Translations under genes and position numbers: made by a program
The notes under the pieces: model-generated
What the model saw: only the letters and a program-made list of their open reading frames with translations
Database searches by the model: none
What the model was told of the DNA's origin: nothing
In this document: positions 39,922-49,170 of the stretch, piece after piece
Position numbering within the stretch: the stretch's first letter is position 1
How the letters are laid out: each line of letters begins with the position of its first letter
Origin: Peptococcaceae bacterium UBA5356
Lineage (GTDB): Bacteria; Bacillota; Peptococcia; DRI-13; DTU073
Length of the DNA stretch: 50,166 nucleotides
Assembly: GCA_002407935.1 (NCBI GenBank)
Contig: DHPU01000046.1
Span: forward strand, 1-50,166
Direction: 5' to 3'

Positions 39922-40672
39922 AAGAAAAGAAGAAAATGATGCTGAAAATACGCACCTTTGGCTTCTTACTTATTCTGATATTGTGACCTTGTGCTTAACC
40001 TTTTTTATCTTATTATATTCGTTTTCCACCTTAGATACGATTAAGTGGAAGTCGGTGGTGGTTTCTTTACAAGGGGCTCTGGGGGTGCTGGATGGCAGTA
40101 CAATGCCGGCTGACGGGGGTATCTATGATAAAGGAAACGCAGAGGAAATAAAACAAGATAATGAGCAGAAGGAAGATTATTTAAAATATCAGGAAGAAAT
40201 GAAAAGGTTGGAAAATATTAAAAATAAGCTAAATGAGTATATCTCTGCTCATGAGCTTCAAGATAATGTTACAACTAATATAGAGGAACGTGGAGTGGTC
40301 ATTCGTTTTCAGGATTCTGTTCTTTTTCCTAAAGGTAGTGCGGATTTGTTTCCGAAATCGACAACGATTCTATCCGGAATATCGGTTATCTTTAAAGAAT
40401 TAAAAAATCCCATCAGAATAGAAGGTCATACTGATAATCTCCCAATCCATACGGAAAATTATCCTTCTAACTGGGAATTATCTACGGCTAGAGCTACTAA
40501 CGTTTTAAGATTTTTAATTGAACAGGGGATTGAAGGAAAACAACTGTCTGCGGTAGGTTATGGAGAATACCATCCGGTAGAAGCAAATACAAATGAAGAT
40601 AATCGTAAAAAAAATCGGCGGGTAGACATGGTGCTTATCCGGGAAAGTATGATTATTAATGAACCGAAATAA
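39908..40672 (+). CDS. motB: Flagellar motor stator protein MotB
   Basis: 254 residues. A single helix contains the essential ion-binding aspartate (Asp24 in YSDIVTLCLTFFILLYSFS). A periplasmic-type linker leads into the OmpA-like peptidoglycan-binding domain (about 120-250: IRIEGHTDNLPI, NWELSTARATNVL, GYGEYHPV, NRRVDMVL). ATG 39908 has AGAGGG about 8 bases upstream and overlaps motA by 14 bases; upstream in-frame codons lack a ribosome site. Confidence 0.95.
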   Translation: MNRSKRKEENDAENTHLWLLTYSDIVTLCLTFFILLYSFSTLDTIKWKSVVVSLQGALGVLDGSTMPADGGIYDKGNAEEIKQDNEQKEDYLKYQEEMKRLENIKNKLNEYISAHELQDNVTTNIEERGVVIRFQDSVLFPKGSADLFPKSTTILSGISVIFKELKNPIRIEGHTDNLPIHTENYPSNWELSTARATNVLRFLIEQGIEGKQLSAVGYGEYHPVEANTNEDNRKKNRRVDMVLIRESMIINEPK

Positions 40673-40689
40673 AAAGGAAGGTGTTATAG

Positions 40690-41121
40690 ATGGCGGCAGA
40701 AGGCAGTAAAAAATTAACAAAAGTTCTTCTCGGCGTTTTAATTTTAGTAATGCTGGGATCAAGTTTTTTTGTTTATAAGCTGGTAATGGCTAAGTCCTCT
40801 GCTACTGAGAAGCTTGAGGAAGTAGCCGGTCCCAAGATTGAAACGGAGGAATTTACTGCTAATTTAGCAGGAAAACTTAATCATTATCTCGTAGCTAAAT
40901 TTACTTTGGAAGTTACTAATGAAAAGGTTAAAATAGAATTAGAGGAAAAACAGCCCGAACTTAAACATGCCATTAATATGGTTTTAATGGCACAAACAGA
41001 AGAGGTTTTAACTCCTGAAGGCAAAATTAATCTTCAAAATAGTTTGTTAGAGGAGATTAATAATTTTCTTACTAAAGGAGAAATTAAAAAGGTTTATATC
41101 CTAAAGCTAGTTGCAACTTAA
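40690..41121 (+). CDS. fliL: Flagellar basal body-associated protein FliL
   Basis: 143 residues. A short cytoplasmic N terminus, one membrane helix (about 11-31), then the FliL domain (FTANLAGKLNHYLVAKFTLEV; LLEEINNFLTKGEIKKVYILKLVAT). FliL rings support the stators. AAGGAAGGTG precedes ATG 40690. Confidence 0.93.
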   Translation: MAAEGSKKLTKVLLGVLILVMLGSSFFVYKLVMAKSSATEKLEEVAGPKIETEEFTANLAGKLNHYLVAKFTLEVTNEKVKIELEEKQPELKHAINMVLMAQTEEVLTPEGKINLQNSLLEEINNFLTKGEIKKVYILKLVAT

Positions 41122-41168
41122 GGTGTTATTCAAAATAATAATTTTGTCTCCCGGAGGTGATAAAAGAA

Positions 41169-42152
41169 ATGAGCGAAGTCCTATCTCAGTCGGAAATTGA
41201 CGTACTACTTACTGCTATGCAATCGGGAGCAGTTGGTGTTAAGGACGTTAAGTATGAAGAAGATAAAAGAATTAGAACTTATAATTTCCGCCGCCCTAAT
41301 AAATTCTCGAAGGATCAGCTAAATACGTTAGAAGTAGTTTATGATAACTTTTGTTTACTATTAGCTACACTTCTCTCAGGAATATTAAGGACTAGAGTAA
41401 CGGCAAAAGTGGACTCGGTTGATCAGATGACTTATGAGGAGTTTACTCGCTCACTACCTAATCCAACGATTTTAAATGTTTTTAGTCTTTCTCCCTTAGA
41501 AGGCAAGGGTATTCTTGAATTAAACCCTATTATAGGATTTAGTATGATTGATCGACTGTTTGGAGGACCTGGTGTTAGTACTTTTAAGGGCAGGCCGTTA
41601 ACAGAGATAGAAAAGAATGTGATGGAAAAAATAACAGAAAAGGTTCTTTCTCTTTTTAATGAAGCTTGGAGTAGTCTTCATCCGATCAATGCTCTTCTAG
41701 AGGTGATCGAGATTAATCCTCAGTTTACGCAAGTAGTTGCCCCTTCAGAGATGATAGTATTAATTGCTGTTAATACACAGATTGGGGATACGGAAGGGTT
41801 AATTAATATCTGTCTTCCTTGTTTAATGCTGGAAGGTATTGCGGAGGAACTGAATACTAAGTTTTGGTTTGCTAATGTAACGAATAGCAATTCGGAAAAT
41901 TATAGTAGCTATCTACAGAAGACAGTCGAAAAGACGGTAATACCTCTTTCCGTTATTTTAGGAAGAAATACGATTACGATTAAAGAATTATTAGAGCTTC
42001 GGGTGGGTGATGTGATACCTTTGGAAAAGAGAATAAGTGGTGATGTGGAAGTTTATATAGATTCAAAATTAAAATATTATGCTAAACCGGGTTTAATAGG
42101 CAAAAAAATGGCCGTACAAATTAAACAAACCAAAACTGAAGGGGGTGACTAA
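41169..42152 (+). CDS. fliM: Flagellar motor switch protein FliM
   Basis: 327 residues. The N-terminal LSQSEIDVLL (about 5-14) is the peptide that binds phosphorylated CheY. The middle CheC-like domain shows YDNFCLLLATLLSGILRTRV and NPIIGFSMIDRLFGGPG; the C-terminal SpoA/FliN-like domain shows ELLELRVGDVIPLEKRISGDVEVYI. ATG 41169 has CCGGAGGTGA 8 bases upstream; GTG 41157 lies within it and is unlikely. Confidence 0.95.
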   Translation: MSEVLSQSEIDVLLTAMQSGAVGVKDVKYEEDKRIRTYNFRRPNKFSKDQLNTLEVVYDNFCLLLATLLSGILRTRVTAKVDSVDQMTYEEFTRSLPNPTILNVFSLSPLEGKGILELNPIIGFSMIDRLFGGPGVSTFKGRPLTEIEKNVMEKITEKVLSLFNEAWSSLHPINALLEVIEINPQFTQVVAPSEMIVLIAVNTQIGDTEGLINICLPCLMLEGIAEELNTKFWFANVTNSNSENYSSYLQKTVEKTVIPLSVILGRNTITIKELLELRVGDVIPLEKRISGDVEVYIDSKLKYYAKPGLIGKKMAVQIKQTKTEGGD

Positions 42153-42154
42153 AA

Positions 42155-43201
42155 ATGAATAAGATGTTATCACAGGAAGAAATTAATACCTTATTAAAGG
42201 ATACAGAAGACTTAAATCAAGAAAACGCAGTACAAAATGAGCTTGATACAGAGGGTGCATTAAACTCAATGGAAAAAGATGTATTGGGAGAGTTAACGAA
42301 TATTACCTTGGGTTCTGCTGCAACCACCTTATCGTCCTTATTAGGGAAAAAAGTTGAAATTACGGTACCGACAATGTCCGTTGTAACACTAGAAAAGCTT
42401 TTGGAGGAATATCCTGAATCTTGTGTTACCCTGGAGGTTGAATATAAAACTGGGTTAAAAGGCTCCAAACTTTTTCTCATCTCAACATATGACGTAGGTG
42501 TAATTGTTGATTTAATCATGGGCGGGGACGGTAGTAATCCTCCTCTTGAATTGAGTGACTTGCATTTAAGTGCAATTAGTGAAGCAGTAAGTCAGATGAT
42601 GAGTACAGCTACAAATGCTTTTTCGCAAATTTTTGATAAACAAATTGAAACTTCTGCACCTGAATTAAATATCACCAATTTGCAGGAGCAAAATTTCTTT
42701 ACAAAAGAAGAACAAGAATCAGTAGTAATTGCTTTCCAATTTAAGATTGAGGGCTTGTTAGATAGTAAATTGCTACAGATATTACCGGCTTCTTTTGCTA
42801 AAACAATAGTAGCGGAGATTTTAGCAAAAAATAATTTTAATAAAGTTCCCCATGATTATACGAAGGTTCCATCTAAGCAAATTGAGGTGTCCTCGGTTCG
42901 ATTTCCAACTTTTCAGGAAGAAACTTCACAAAAGAAGCTGGCTGCAAATTTAGATTTAATAATGGACATAGGACTTCAGTTATCTGTTGAGTTAGGGAGA
43001 ACAAATAAAAAAATCAAGGAGATTCTCGAACTAACTAATGGTTCGATCATTGAACTGGATAAATTGGCGGGAGAACCGGTAGACATTTTAGTCAACGGCC
43101 GAATTTTGGCCCAAGGAGAGGTTGTTGTTATTGATGAGAATTTTGGAGTAAGGGTTACCGGGATAGCTTCACCGGCTGAAAGAGTTAAAAATTTAAAATA
43201 G
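42155..43201 (+). CDS. fliY: Flagellar motor switch phosphatase FliY
   Basis: 348 residues: an N-terminal CheY-P-binding peptide (LSQEEINTLL, 5-14), a CheC/FliY phosphatase domain (about 35-230), and a C-terminal FliN-like SpoA domain (about 255-345, LSVELGRTNKKIKEILELTNGSIIELD). The first ExxN site is intact (Glu46-Leu-Thr-Asn49), but the second reads Glu143-Ala-Val-Ser146, with Ser where Asn is usual. FliY removes phosphate from CheY at the switch and replaces FliN in Firmicutes. It starts two bases after the fliM stop, with GGGGGTGA upstream. Confidence 0.94.
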   Translation: MNKMLSQEEINTLLKDTEDLNQENAVQNELDTEGALNSMEKDVLGELTNITLGSAATTLSSLLGKKVEITVPTMSVVTLEKLLEEYPESCVTLEVEYKTGLKGSKLFLISTYDVGVIVDLIMGGDGSNPPLELSDLHLSAISEAVSQMMSTATNAFSQIFDKQIETSAPELNITNLQEQNFFTKEEQESVVIAFQFKIEGLLDSKLLQILPASFAKTIVAEILAKNNFNKVPHDYTKVPSKQIEVSSVRFPTFQEETSQKKLAANLDLIMDIGLQLSVELGRTNKKIKEILELTNGSIIELDKLAGEPVDILVNGRILAQGEVVVIDENFGVRVTGIASPAERVKNLK

Positions 43202-43226
43202 GACTTGAAGGAGGATATAGTCGTTT

Positions 43227-43589
43227 ATGGCTCGAAGAATACTCATAGTAGATGATGCTGCTTTTACTAGAAGAATGCTTAAGGATATTTTGACTAAAAA
43301 TGGGTATGAGGTAATAGGTGAAGCCGAAAACGGTCAGATCGCAGTGGAAAAATATCAGGAATTACATCCGGATCTAGTGACAATGGATATTATTATGCCT
43401 CAAATGGATGGAATTTCGGCACTTAAGGCGATTAAAAGTATTGATCCTAATGCGCGTATAGTGATGTGCAGTGCAATGGGGCAGCAAGCGACGGTTATTG
43501 AGGCAATTCGTGCCGGAGCACGGGATTTTATTGTAAAACCTTTTCAGCCTGAACGAGTGATGGAAGCGGTTAAAAAGGCGTTTATGTAA
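43227..43589 (+). CDS. cheY: Chemotaxis response regulator CheY
   Basis: A single receiver domain of 120 residues. Asp9-Asp10 bind Mg2+, Asp54 (VTMDIIMP) is the phosphorylation site, Ser83 in MCSAMGQQ and Lys in IVKPFQ near 104 complete the active site. Phosphorylated by CheA (not in the window), it binds FliM/FliY to change rotation. GAAGGAGGATA precedes ATG 43227. Confidence 0.95.
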   Translation: MARRILIVDDAAFTRRMLKDILTKNGYEVIGEAENGQIAVEKYQELHPDLVTMDIIMPQMDGISALKAIKSIDPNARIVMCSAMGQQATVIEAIRAGARDFIVKPFQPERVMEAVKKAFM

Positions 43590-43602
43590 TAAGGGAGGAA
43601 AG

Positions 43603-44136
43603 ATGTTAAAAACAATCTTTTTTACGGCTATGCAGGCGGAGACATCCGCTGCCAATAATGTTGTTGAATTACCAAGTGCAGGAGCATTATTTTTTCGTAT
43701 TTTACTTAGCTTGCTTTTTATTATTTTGGTAGTTTATTTTATTTTAAAAATCATTAATAAGCAACAAAACCTGCTTGATAATCAAAAGAAATGGCTTAAA
43801 GTTCTTGATTATCAAGCACTCGGCCCCAACCGGGGATTATATTTAATGGAATTGTATGATGTTACCTGTATTGTGGCAGTCAGTGAAGGACAGATCCGTA
43901 TTTTAAAAGAAATAGAAACTAATACTGTGAAGTGGAAAGAGATTAAGGATAATCTTCAGCAAGCGGAAGTTTTTATCCCTGCTGAGCTTAGTAAGATGAT
44001 TAAGAATAGGTTTCCTCTTAGGAAAAGGACAAGTAGTTTAAGTAGAGAAAACTTTCAGCAGCAAATGGCTGAACAATTTCGGAGAAGTCAGCACCTATCC
44101 CATGATTTAGATCAAGGGAGGGATAGGGATGAATAA
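43603..44136 (+). CDS. fliO: Flagellar biosynthesis protein FliO (FliZ)
   Basis: 177 residues. A short extracytoplasmic N terminus, one membrane helix (about 27-46, FFRILLSLLFIILVVYF), then a small beta domain (LKVLDYQALGPNRGLYLMELYDVTCIVAVSEGQIRIL) and a charged C-terminal tail. FliO helps assemble the FliP ring of the export gate. It overlaps fliP by 8 bases. Confidence 0.88.
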   Translation: MLKTIFFTAMQAETSAANNVVELPSAGALFFRILLSLLFIILVVYFILKIINKQQNLLDNQKKWLKVLDYQALGPNRGLYLMELYDVTCIVAVSEGQIRILKEIETNTVKWKEIKDNLQQAEVFIPAELSKMIKNRFPLRKRTSSLSRENFQQQMAEQFRRSQHLSHDLDQGRDRDE

Positions 44137-44899
44137 AGAGGGGCAACGTAAAAAAATTATTCTGGCGGTTTTAATGGCAATCCTTCTTCTTTTAGTGGCT
44201 GTTGAGCTTAAGGCTGCACCTTTGGCTTTACCTAAACTTGGTTTGGATGTAGGTTCATCTGATAAGCCTCAGGATGTAGCGCTTTCGCTGCAAATCTTAG
44301 CTCTTTTAACTGTTTTAACACTTGCTCCGGCAATCTTAATTTTAATGACATCTTTTACGCGGATTATTGTCGTTTTTTCCTTTTTAAGGAATGCCTTAGC
44401 TACTCAACAAATGCCCCCCAATCAGGTGTTAATTGGCTTAGCTTTGTTTTTGACCTTTTTTACGATGGCTCCGGTATGGAATGAGATTAACCAAAATGCG
44501 CTTCAACCATATCTTAATGAACAAATAAATCAGGAAACGGCCTTTCAAAAGGCGGCTTCTCCACTTCGCGAGTTTATGTTGAAGCAAACTAGAGAAAAAG
44601 ATTTGGCTTTGTTTGTGAATTTATCTGAAACTCCCAAACCTAATGGACCTGAAGATATTCCTATCTATGCAATTGTTCCTGCTTTTGCGATTAGTGAATT
44701 AAAAACTGCTTTTCAAATTGGCTTTATTCTTTATATTCCTTTTATTATTATTGATATGGTGGTAGCTAGTACCTTAATGTCGATGGGGATGATGATGTTA
44801 CCACCTATGATGATTTCTTTACCTTTTAAATTATTGCTTTTTATTTTGGTAGATGGCTGGAATTTGGTTGTGCAGTCCTTAATAATGAGTTTCCGTTGA
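44129..44899 (+). CDS. fliP: Flagellar export gate protein FliP
   Basis: 256 residues. A signal-peptide-like N terminus (about 8-28), then the FliP blocks: LTLAPAILILMTSFTRIIVVFSFLRNALATQQMPPNQVLIGLALFLTFF, PAFAISELKTAFQIGF, and MSMGMMMLPPMMISLPFKLLLFILVDGW. It forms the core pore of the export gate with FliQ and FliR. ATG 44129 follows GGGAGGGATAGGG. Confidence 0.96.
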   Translation: MNKEGQRKKIILAVLMAILLLLVAVELKAAPLALPKLGLDVGSSDKPQDVALSLQILALLTVLTLAPAILILMTSFTRIIVVFSFLRNALATQQMPPNQVLIGLALFLTFFTMAPVWNEINQNALQPYLNEQINQETAFQKAASPLREFMLKQTREKDLALFVNLSETPKPNGPEDIPIYAIVPAFAISELKTAFQIGFILYIPFIIIDMVVASTLMSMGMMMLPPMMISLPFKLLLFILVDGWNLVVQSLIMSFR

Positions 44900-44934
44900 T
44901 TTAATAAAGTATTTTGCGAAGCAAGGAGTTAAAG

Positions 44935-45204
44935 ATGACTCAAGATTTTATTATTTATCTAGGAAAAGAAGCGGTATATACGATTTTGCTTTTGTCAGGG
45001 CCTTTACTGGGAACTAGTTTGTTAATCGGGTTATTAATTAGTATTTTTCAAGCTACTACCCAGATTCAAGAGCAGACCTTGACTTTTGTCCCTAAAATAA
45101 TCATGGTTTTTATTAGCTTGATTATTTTTGGACCATGGATGTTAAATTTACTTGTCGCATTTACGACAAATATAATTTCTAATATCCCTCAAATGATGTA
45201 TTAG
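44935..45204 (+). CDS. fliQ: Flagellar export gate protein FliQ
   Basis: 89 residues with two membrane helices (about 12-40 and 50-75). ATTQIQEQTLTFVPKI is the FliQ signature. ATG 44935 has AAGGAG 8 bases upstream; an in-frame start at 44914 precedes that ribosome site. Confidence 0.95.
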   Translation: MTQDFIIYLGKEAVYTILLLSGPLLGTSLLIGLLISIFQATTQIQEQTLTFVPKIIMVFISLIIFGPWMLNLLVAFTTNIISNIPQMMY

Positions 45205-45230
45205 AAGTATAGAAAGAGGGGTATGTAAGG

Positions 45231-46001
45231 ATGGAGCTTTTAACTAGTTTCTTGGTAGAATGGGACCGCTTTTTGTTGCTTTTGGCCAGATTTAGTGGAA
45301 TTTCTTTTATACCTGTTTTCAACACGCGCAACATTCCGGTACAATGGCGTATTGCTTTTTTAATGCTAATTACTCTTTTTGCGTGGGTGATGGGTTTGGC
45401 GGGTCCTGTTCCTGCTCATTGGCCATTATCGGTATATGCTCTGACATTACTTACAGAGATGTTTACCGGTATAGCGCTGGCGTTGATCATCCAGTTTTTT
45501 TTCGCGGGAATTCAATTAGCCGGACAATTAATTGATACACAGATGGGTTTTGGGATTATGAATGTTGTTGATCCCTTGAGTGGAACGCAGGCTCCTATTT
45601 TAGGTAACTTTAAATTTGTGTTGGCCATTTTAGTTTTTTTACAAATTGATGGGCATCACCAGTTTATTAAAGCCCTTTTTGATAGCTATGAGTCCTTCCC
45701 TATTGGACAATCTTTTTTATTTAGTCCTCACTTTATGCAAACTTATCTTGCCTATTTTGGTAATATCTTTATCATTGGTTGTAAACTTAGTATGCCGATT
45801 GTGGGAACTTTGTTAGTAACTGACTTTGTACTGGGGATTATGGCTAGAACTGTTCCGCAGATGAATATTTTTATGGTAGGGATGCCGGCAAAGATTTTAA
45901 TTGGTTTTTTTGTACTTTTAGTGACGCTCCCTCTTTTTATTTATTTGTTAAACACTTCTTTCGGCGAGATGATCAATAAAATTTATAACTTAATTAGATG
46001 A
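45231..46001 (+). CDS. fliR: Flagellar export gate protein FliR
   Basis: 256 residues, six hydrophobic helices. Typical blocks are LLARFSGISFIPVFNTRNIPVQWRI, QMGFGIMNVVDPLSGTQAPILGNF and MARTVPQMNIFMVGMPAKILIGFFVL. It is part of the FliP-FliQ-FliR export gate. Its stop codon overlaps the flhB start. Confidence 0.95.
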   Translation: MELLTSFLVEWDRFLLLLARFSGISFIPVFNTRNIPVQWRIAFLMLITLFAWVMGLAGPVPAHWPLSVYALTLLTEMFTGIALALIIQFFFAGIQLAGQLIDTQMGFGIMNVVDPLSGTQAPILGNFKFVLAILVFLQIDGHHQFIKALFDSYESFPIGQSFLFSPHFMQTYLAYFGNIFIIGCKLSMPIVGTLLVTDFVLGIMARTVPQMNIFMVGMPAKILIGFFVLLVTLPLFIYLLNTSFGEMINKIYNLIR

Positions 46002-47092
46002 TAAGGACAAGTCCAATGTTAATTTTAAAAATTAATTTACAGTTATTTGCTGGGGAAAAAACTGAAAAAGCGACACCCCGCAGAAGACAGGAAGCTCGTA
46101 AAAAGGGACAGGTAGTTAAAAGTAATGAAATTATCACGGTAATAGTGCTTTCTCTTACTTTACTAATTTTAAGGTATTGGGTGCCCTATATCATTAATGA
46201 TTTTGCCAATTTTTTTCGATACATTCTTACTTATCTAGAAACTGATCTAACTGTTAATAAAGCAATTCGGCTTATTGTTGAAGTAATTTTAGTTACTGTA
46301 AAAATGGTGGGACCAATTCTACTGATCGCCTTGGTGGCAGGATATGTGGCTAATATCTTGCAGGTTGGTTTTTTATTCACTACGGAATCCTTGAAGATCG
46401 ATCTTAATAGGTTAAATCCCGTCAGTGGACTGAAAAGAATTTTTTCTAAGCGGGCATTAGCTGAATTGGTGAAAACAGTATTTAAAACATGTCTGGTTGG
46501 TTTTGTCGCTTTTTACTTTCTTTTTAAGCAATTACCTCGTTTGTCTGTGTTGATGGATGTTCCTTTAAAACTTTCTCTGGAAACTATTGGCGAGATAACT
46601 TATACTATTGGTTGGCGCATTTTAGCTGTACTTTTTGTAATTGCGATAGCCGATTATGCATATCAGGTTTATGAATATGAACAATCATTAAAAATGAGTA
46701 AGCAGGAAATTAAAGAGGAATATAAAACGATAGAAGGGGATCCTTATTTGAGAGCCGAGATAAAAGCCAGACAGCGGCAGATGGCTTCCCGAAGAATGAT
46801 GCAGGATGTCCCTAAGGCGACGGTAGTTATCACTAACCCTACTCATTTTGCGGTGGCTTTAAAATATGAAGATAAGATGCAGGCCCCTGTTGTTGTAGCT
46901 AAAGGACAAGATCTTGTGGCGCAAAGGATCAAAGCATTAGCGATGGACAATGATGTTGTTATTGTGGAAAATAAAATCTTAGCGAGAACTTTGTATAAAG
47001 AAGTAGAAATTGGGGTACCAATTCCCGAAGAATTGTATAAAGCGATTGCGGAAGTATTAGCCTACGTTTATAGATTAAAAGGGCATTTTTAG
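45998..47092 (+). CDS. flhB: Flagellar export switch protein FlhB
   Basis: 364 residues. A cytoplasmic N terminus GEKTEKATPRRRQEARKKGQV, four membrane helices (about 45-65, 95-120, 150-180, 200-225), and the cytoplasmic C domain with the autocleavage motif Asn280-Pro-Thr-His283. It switches export from rod/hook to filament substrates when FliK signals. ATG 45998 overlaps fliR by 4 bases; ATG 46016 is an alternative starting MLILKINLQLFAG. A second, free-standing copy of the C domain is encoded at 2471-2764. Confidence 0.96.
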   Translation: MIRTSPMLILKINLQLFAGEKTEKATPRRRQEARKKGQVVKSNEIITVIVLSLTLLILRYWVPYIINDFANFFRYILTYLETDLTVNKAIRLIVEVILVTVKMVGPILLIALVAGYVANILQVGFLFTTESLKIDLNRLNPVSGLKRIFSKRALAELVKTVFKTCLVGFVAFYFLFKQLPRLSVLMDVPLKLSLETIGEITYTIGWRILAVLFVIAIADYAYQVYEYEQSLKMSKQEIKEEYKTIEGDPYLRAEIKARQRQMASRRMMQDVPKATVVITNPTHFAVALKYEDKMQAPVVVAKGQDLVAQRIKALAMDNDVVIVENKILARTLYKEVEIGVPIPEELYKAIAEVLAYVYRLKGHF

Positions 47093-47103
47093 GAGCGATA
47101 ATT

Positions 47104-49170
47104 ATGTCAGAACCTTTGATACAACGAAATATCATTCGACATGCGGATATCATCGTAGCTCTTGGAGTAATTTCCATCGTCATCATGATGATTATTCCTT
47201 TACCTACGGCTTTACTTGATGTCTTAATTGTTTTTAATATTACCTGTTCTTTAACGGTTCTGCTTGTTTCCATGTACAATAAAGAACCTTTGGATTTTTC
47301 TGTTTTCCCGTCCTTACTTTTAATTATGACGCTTTATCGCCTGGCACTTAATGTTTCTTCAACGCGGTTGATTCTTTTAAATGCTGATGCCGGAGAGGTA
47401 ATTAATCAATTTGGGTCTTTTGTAGTAGGGGGAAATGCCTTTGTCGGTTTTGTTATTTTCTTAATCTTGATTATCATTCAATTTATAGTTATTACCAAAG
47501 GGGCTGAACGTGTTGCAGAAGTTGCAGCCCGTTTTACACTAGATGCTATGCCCGGAAAACAGATGAGTATTGATGCCGATCTTAACGCCGGTTTAATTTC
47601 TGAAGATCAAGCCCGCCAGAGAAGAATTAAGATTCAGCGTGAGGCGGATTTTTACGGAGCGATGGATGGTGCCAGTAAATTTGTCAAGGGAGATGCTATA
47701 GCTGGGATTATTATTACCATTATTAATATTTTAGGTGGAATGGCCGTTGGTATATTGCAAAAGGAAATGGAAGGAATTGGGCAAGTTGCCCAGACTTATA
47801 CCCTTTTGACAGTCGGAGATGGTCTTGTCAGCCAGATCCCGGCTTTACTGCTTTCCACAGCGACAGGCATTATTGTTACTCGTGCGGCTTCAAATAATAG
47901 TTTAGGGGAAGATTTCGTCACGCAGGTTTTTTCTGAACCGAAGATTCTCTCAATTGCTGCTGGGGTGCTGATGCTCCTTGGTTTAGTACCGGGATTACCT
48001 ACATTCCCGTTTATGTTGCTGGGACTTTTACTGGGCTTTTTAGCTTATACTCTTTATAAAGCGAAAACTAACCTTATTAACGAAACAGCTGTCACTGCCG
48101 AAAAGGAAGAAGTAGCTGAAATGAAGAAGCCGGATAGTGTTTATTCTCTGTTACAAATTGATCCGATCGAATTAGAAATGGGTTATGGTCTTATTCCTCT
48201 CGTTGATACAGCTCAGGGTGGTGACCTTTTGGAACGTGTCGTGATGATTCGTCGACAGTGTGCCATTGAATTAGGTCTTGTCATACCACCAATTCGTGTC
48301 AGGGATAATATGCAGCTGGCTCCAAACAATTATGTGTTGAAGTTACGTGGAGTGCCTTTAGCCCAAGGCGAAATTATGTTAAATCAGTATCTAGCGATGG
48401 GCGGCGAAGGGGATTTACCGGGAATACCTACCAAAGAACCAGCCTTTGGGTTACCGGCTAAATGGATAGGTGCTTCTTTACGGGAACAGGCAGAAGTTTC
48501 CGGTTATACAGTGGTAGATCCGCCTTCTGTTCTGGCTACCCATATTACGGAATTTCTCAAAAATAATGCTGCTGATATTTTAAGTCGGCAGGATGTGAAA
48601 TCATTGCTGGATAATTTGAAGAAAGAGTACCCGGCCGTAATAGAAGAAGTGGTTCCTAATTTACTTTCTCTTGCAGAAATACATAAGGTTTTAGCTAGCC
48701 TATTAAGGGAGAGAATTCCGATCAGGGATTTGGTTTTAATTATGGAAGCATTAGGAGATTGGGCGCCGTTAACTAAGGAACCGGAGATTCTTACTGAATA
48801 TGTGCGGCAAAAATTGGCTAGACAAATTGTGCAATTGTATAAGGATGAAGCGGGAAAGATTTTTTGCTTAACACTGGATCCCCATGTAGAGCAAATTATT
48901 AGCGAAAGTGTTCAAACAGGTGATCATGGAGCCTATTTAGCGATTGATCCTGGTGTTGCTCAGTTTATTATTAAAGAATTAGCGGGTATGCTTGAAAAGA
49001 AAGGCTTTATGGGAAAACAATTGGTTGTTCTGACTTCCCCCGCAATTAGATTATATTTTAGAAAACTGGTAGAAAGACTTTTGCCGGGACTACCGATTTT
49101 GTCATATAATGAGATACCTACCAATATTGAAATAGAGTCTGCAGGGATGGTGAAGTTGAATGCGAGTTAA
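47104..49170 (+). CDS. flhA: Flagellar export apparatus protein FlhA
   Basis: 688 residues. About eight membrane helices in the first 330 residues, including the FHIPEP region (SVFPSLLLIMTLYRLALNVSSTRLIL and GERV-like GAERVAEVAARFTLDAMPGKQMSIDADLNAG), then the large cytoplasmic substrate-docking domain (about 345-685). It forms the nonameric ring under the export gate and couples ion flow to transport. ATG 47104 follows AGGAG; the end overlaps flhF by 11 bases. Confidence 0.97.
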   Translation: MSEPLIQRNIIRHADIIVALGVISIVIMMIIPLPTALLDVLIVFNITCSLTVLLVSMYNKEPLDFSVFPSLLLIMTLYRLALNVSSTRLILLNADAGEVINQFGSFVVGGNAFVGFVIFLILIIIQFIVITKGAERVAEVAARFTLDAMPGKQMSIDADLNAGLISEDQARQRRIKIQREADFYGAMDGASKFVKGDAIAGIIITIINILGGMAVGILQKEMEGIGQVAQTYTLLTVGDGLVSQIPALLLSTATGIIVTRAASNNSLGEDFVTQVFSEPKILSIAAGVLMLLGLVPGLPTFPFMLLGLLLGFLAYTLYKAKTNLINETAVTAEKEEVAEMKKPDSVYSLLQIDPIELEMGYGLIPLVDTAQGGDLLERVVMIRRQCAIELGLVIPPIRVRDNMQLAPNNYVLKLRGVPLAQGEIMLNQYLAMGGEGDLPGIPTKEPAFGLPAKWIGASLREQAEVSGYTVVDPPSVLATHITEFLKNNAADILSRQDVKSLLDNLKKEYPAVIEEVVPNLLSLAEIHKVLASLLRERIPIRDLVLIMEALGDWAPLTKEPEILTEYVRQKLARQIVQLYKDEAGKIFCLTLDPHVEQIISESVQTGDHGAYLAIDPGVAQFIIKELAGMLEKKGFMGKQLVVLTSPAIRLYFRKLVERLLPGLPILSYNEIPTNIEIESAGMVKLNAS

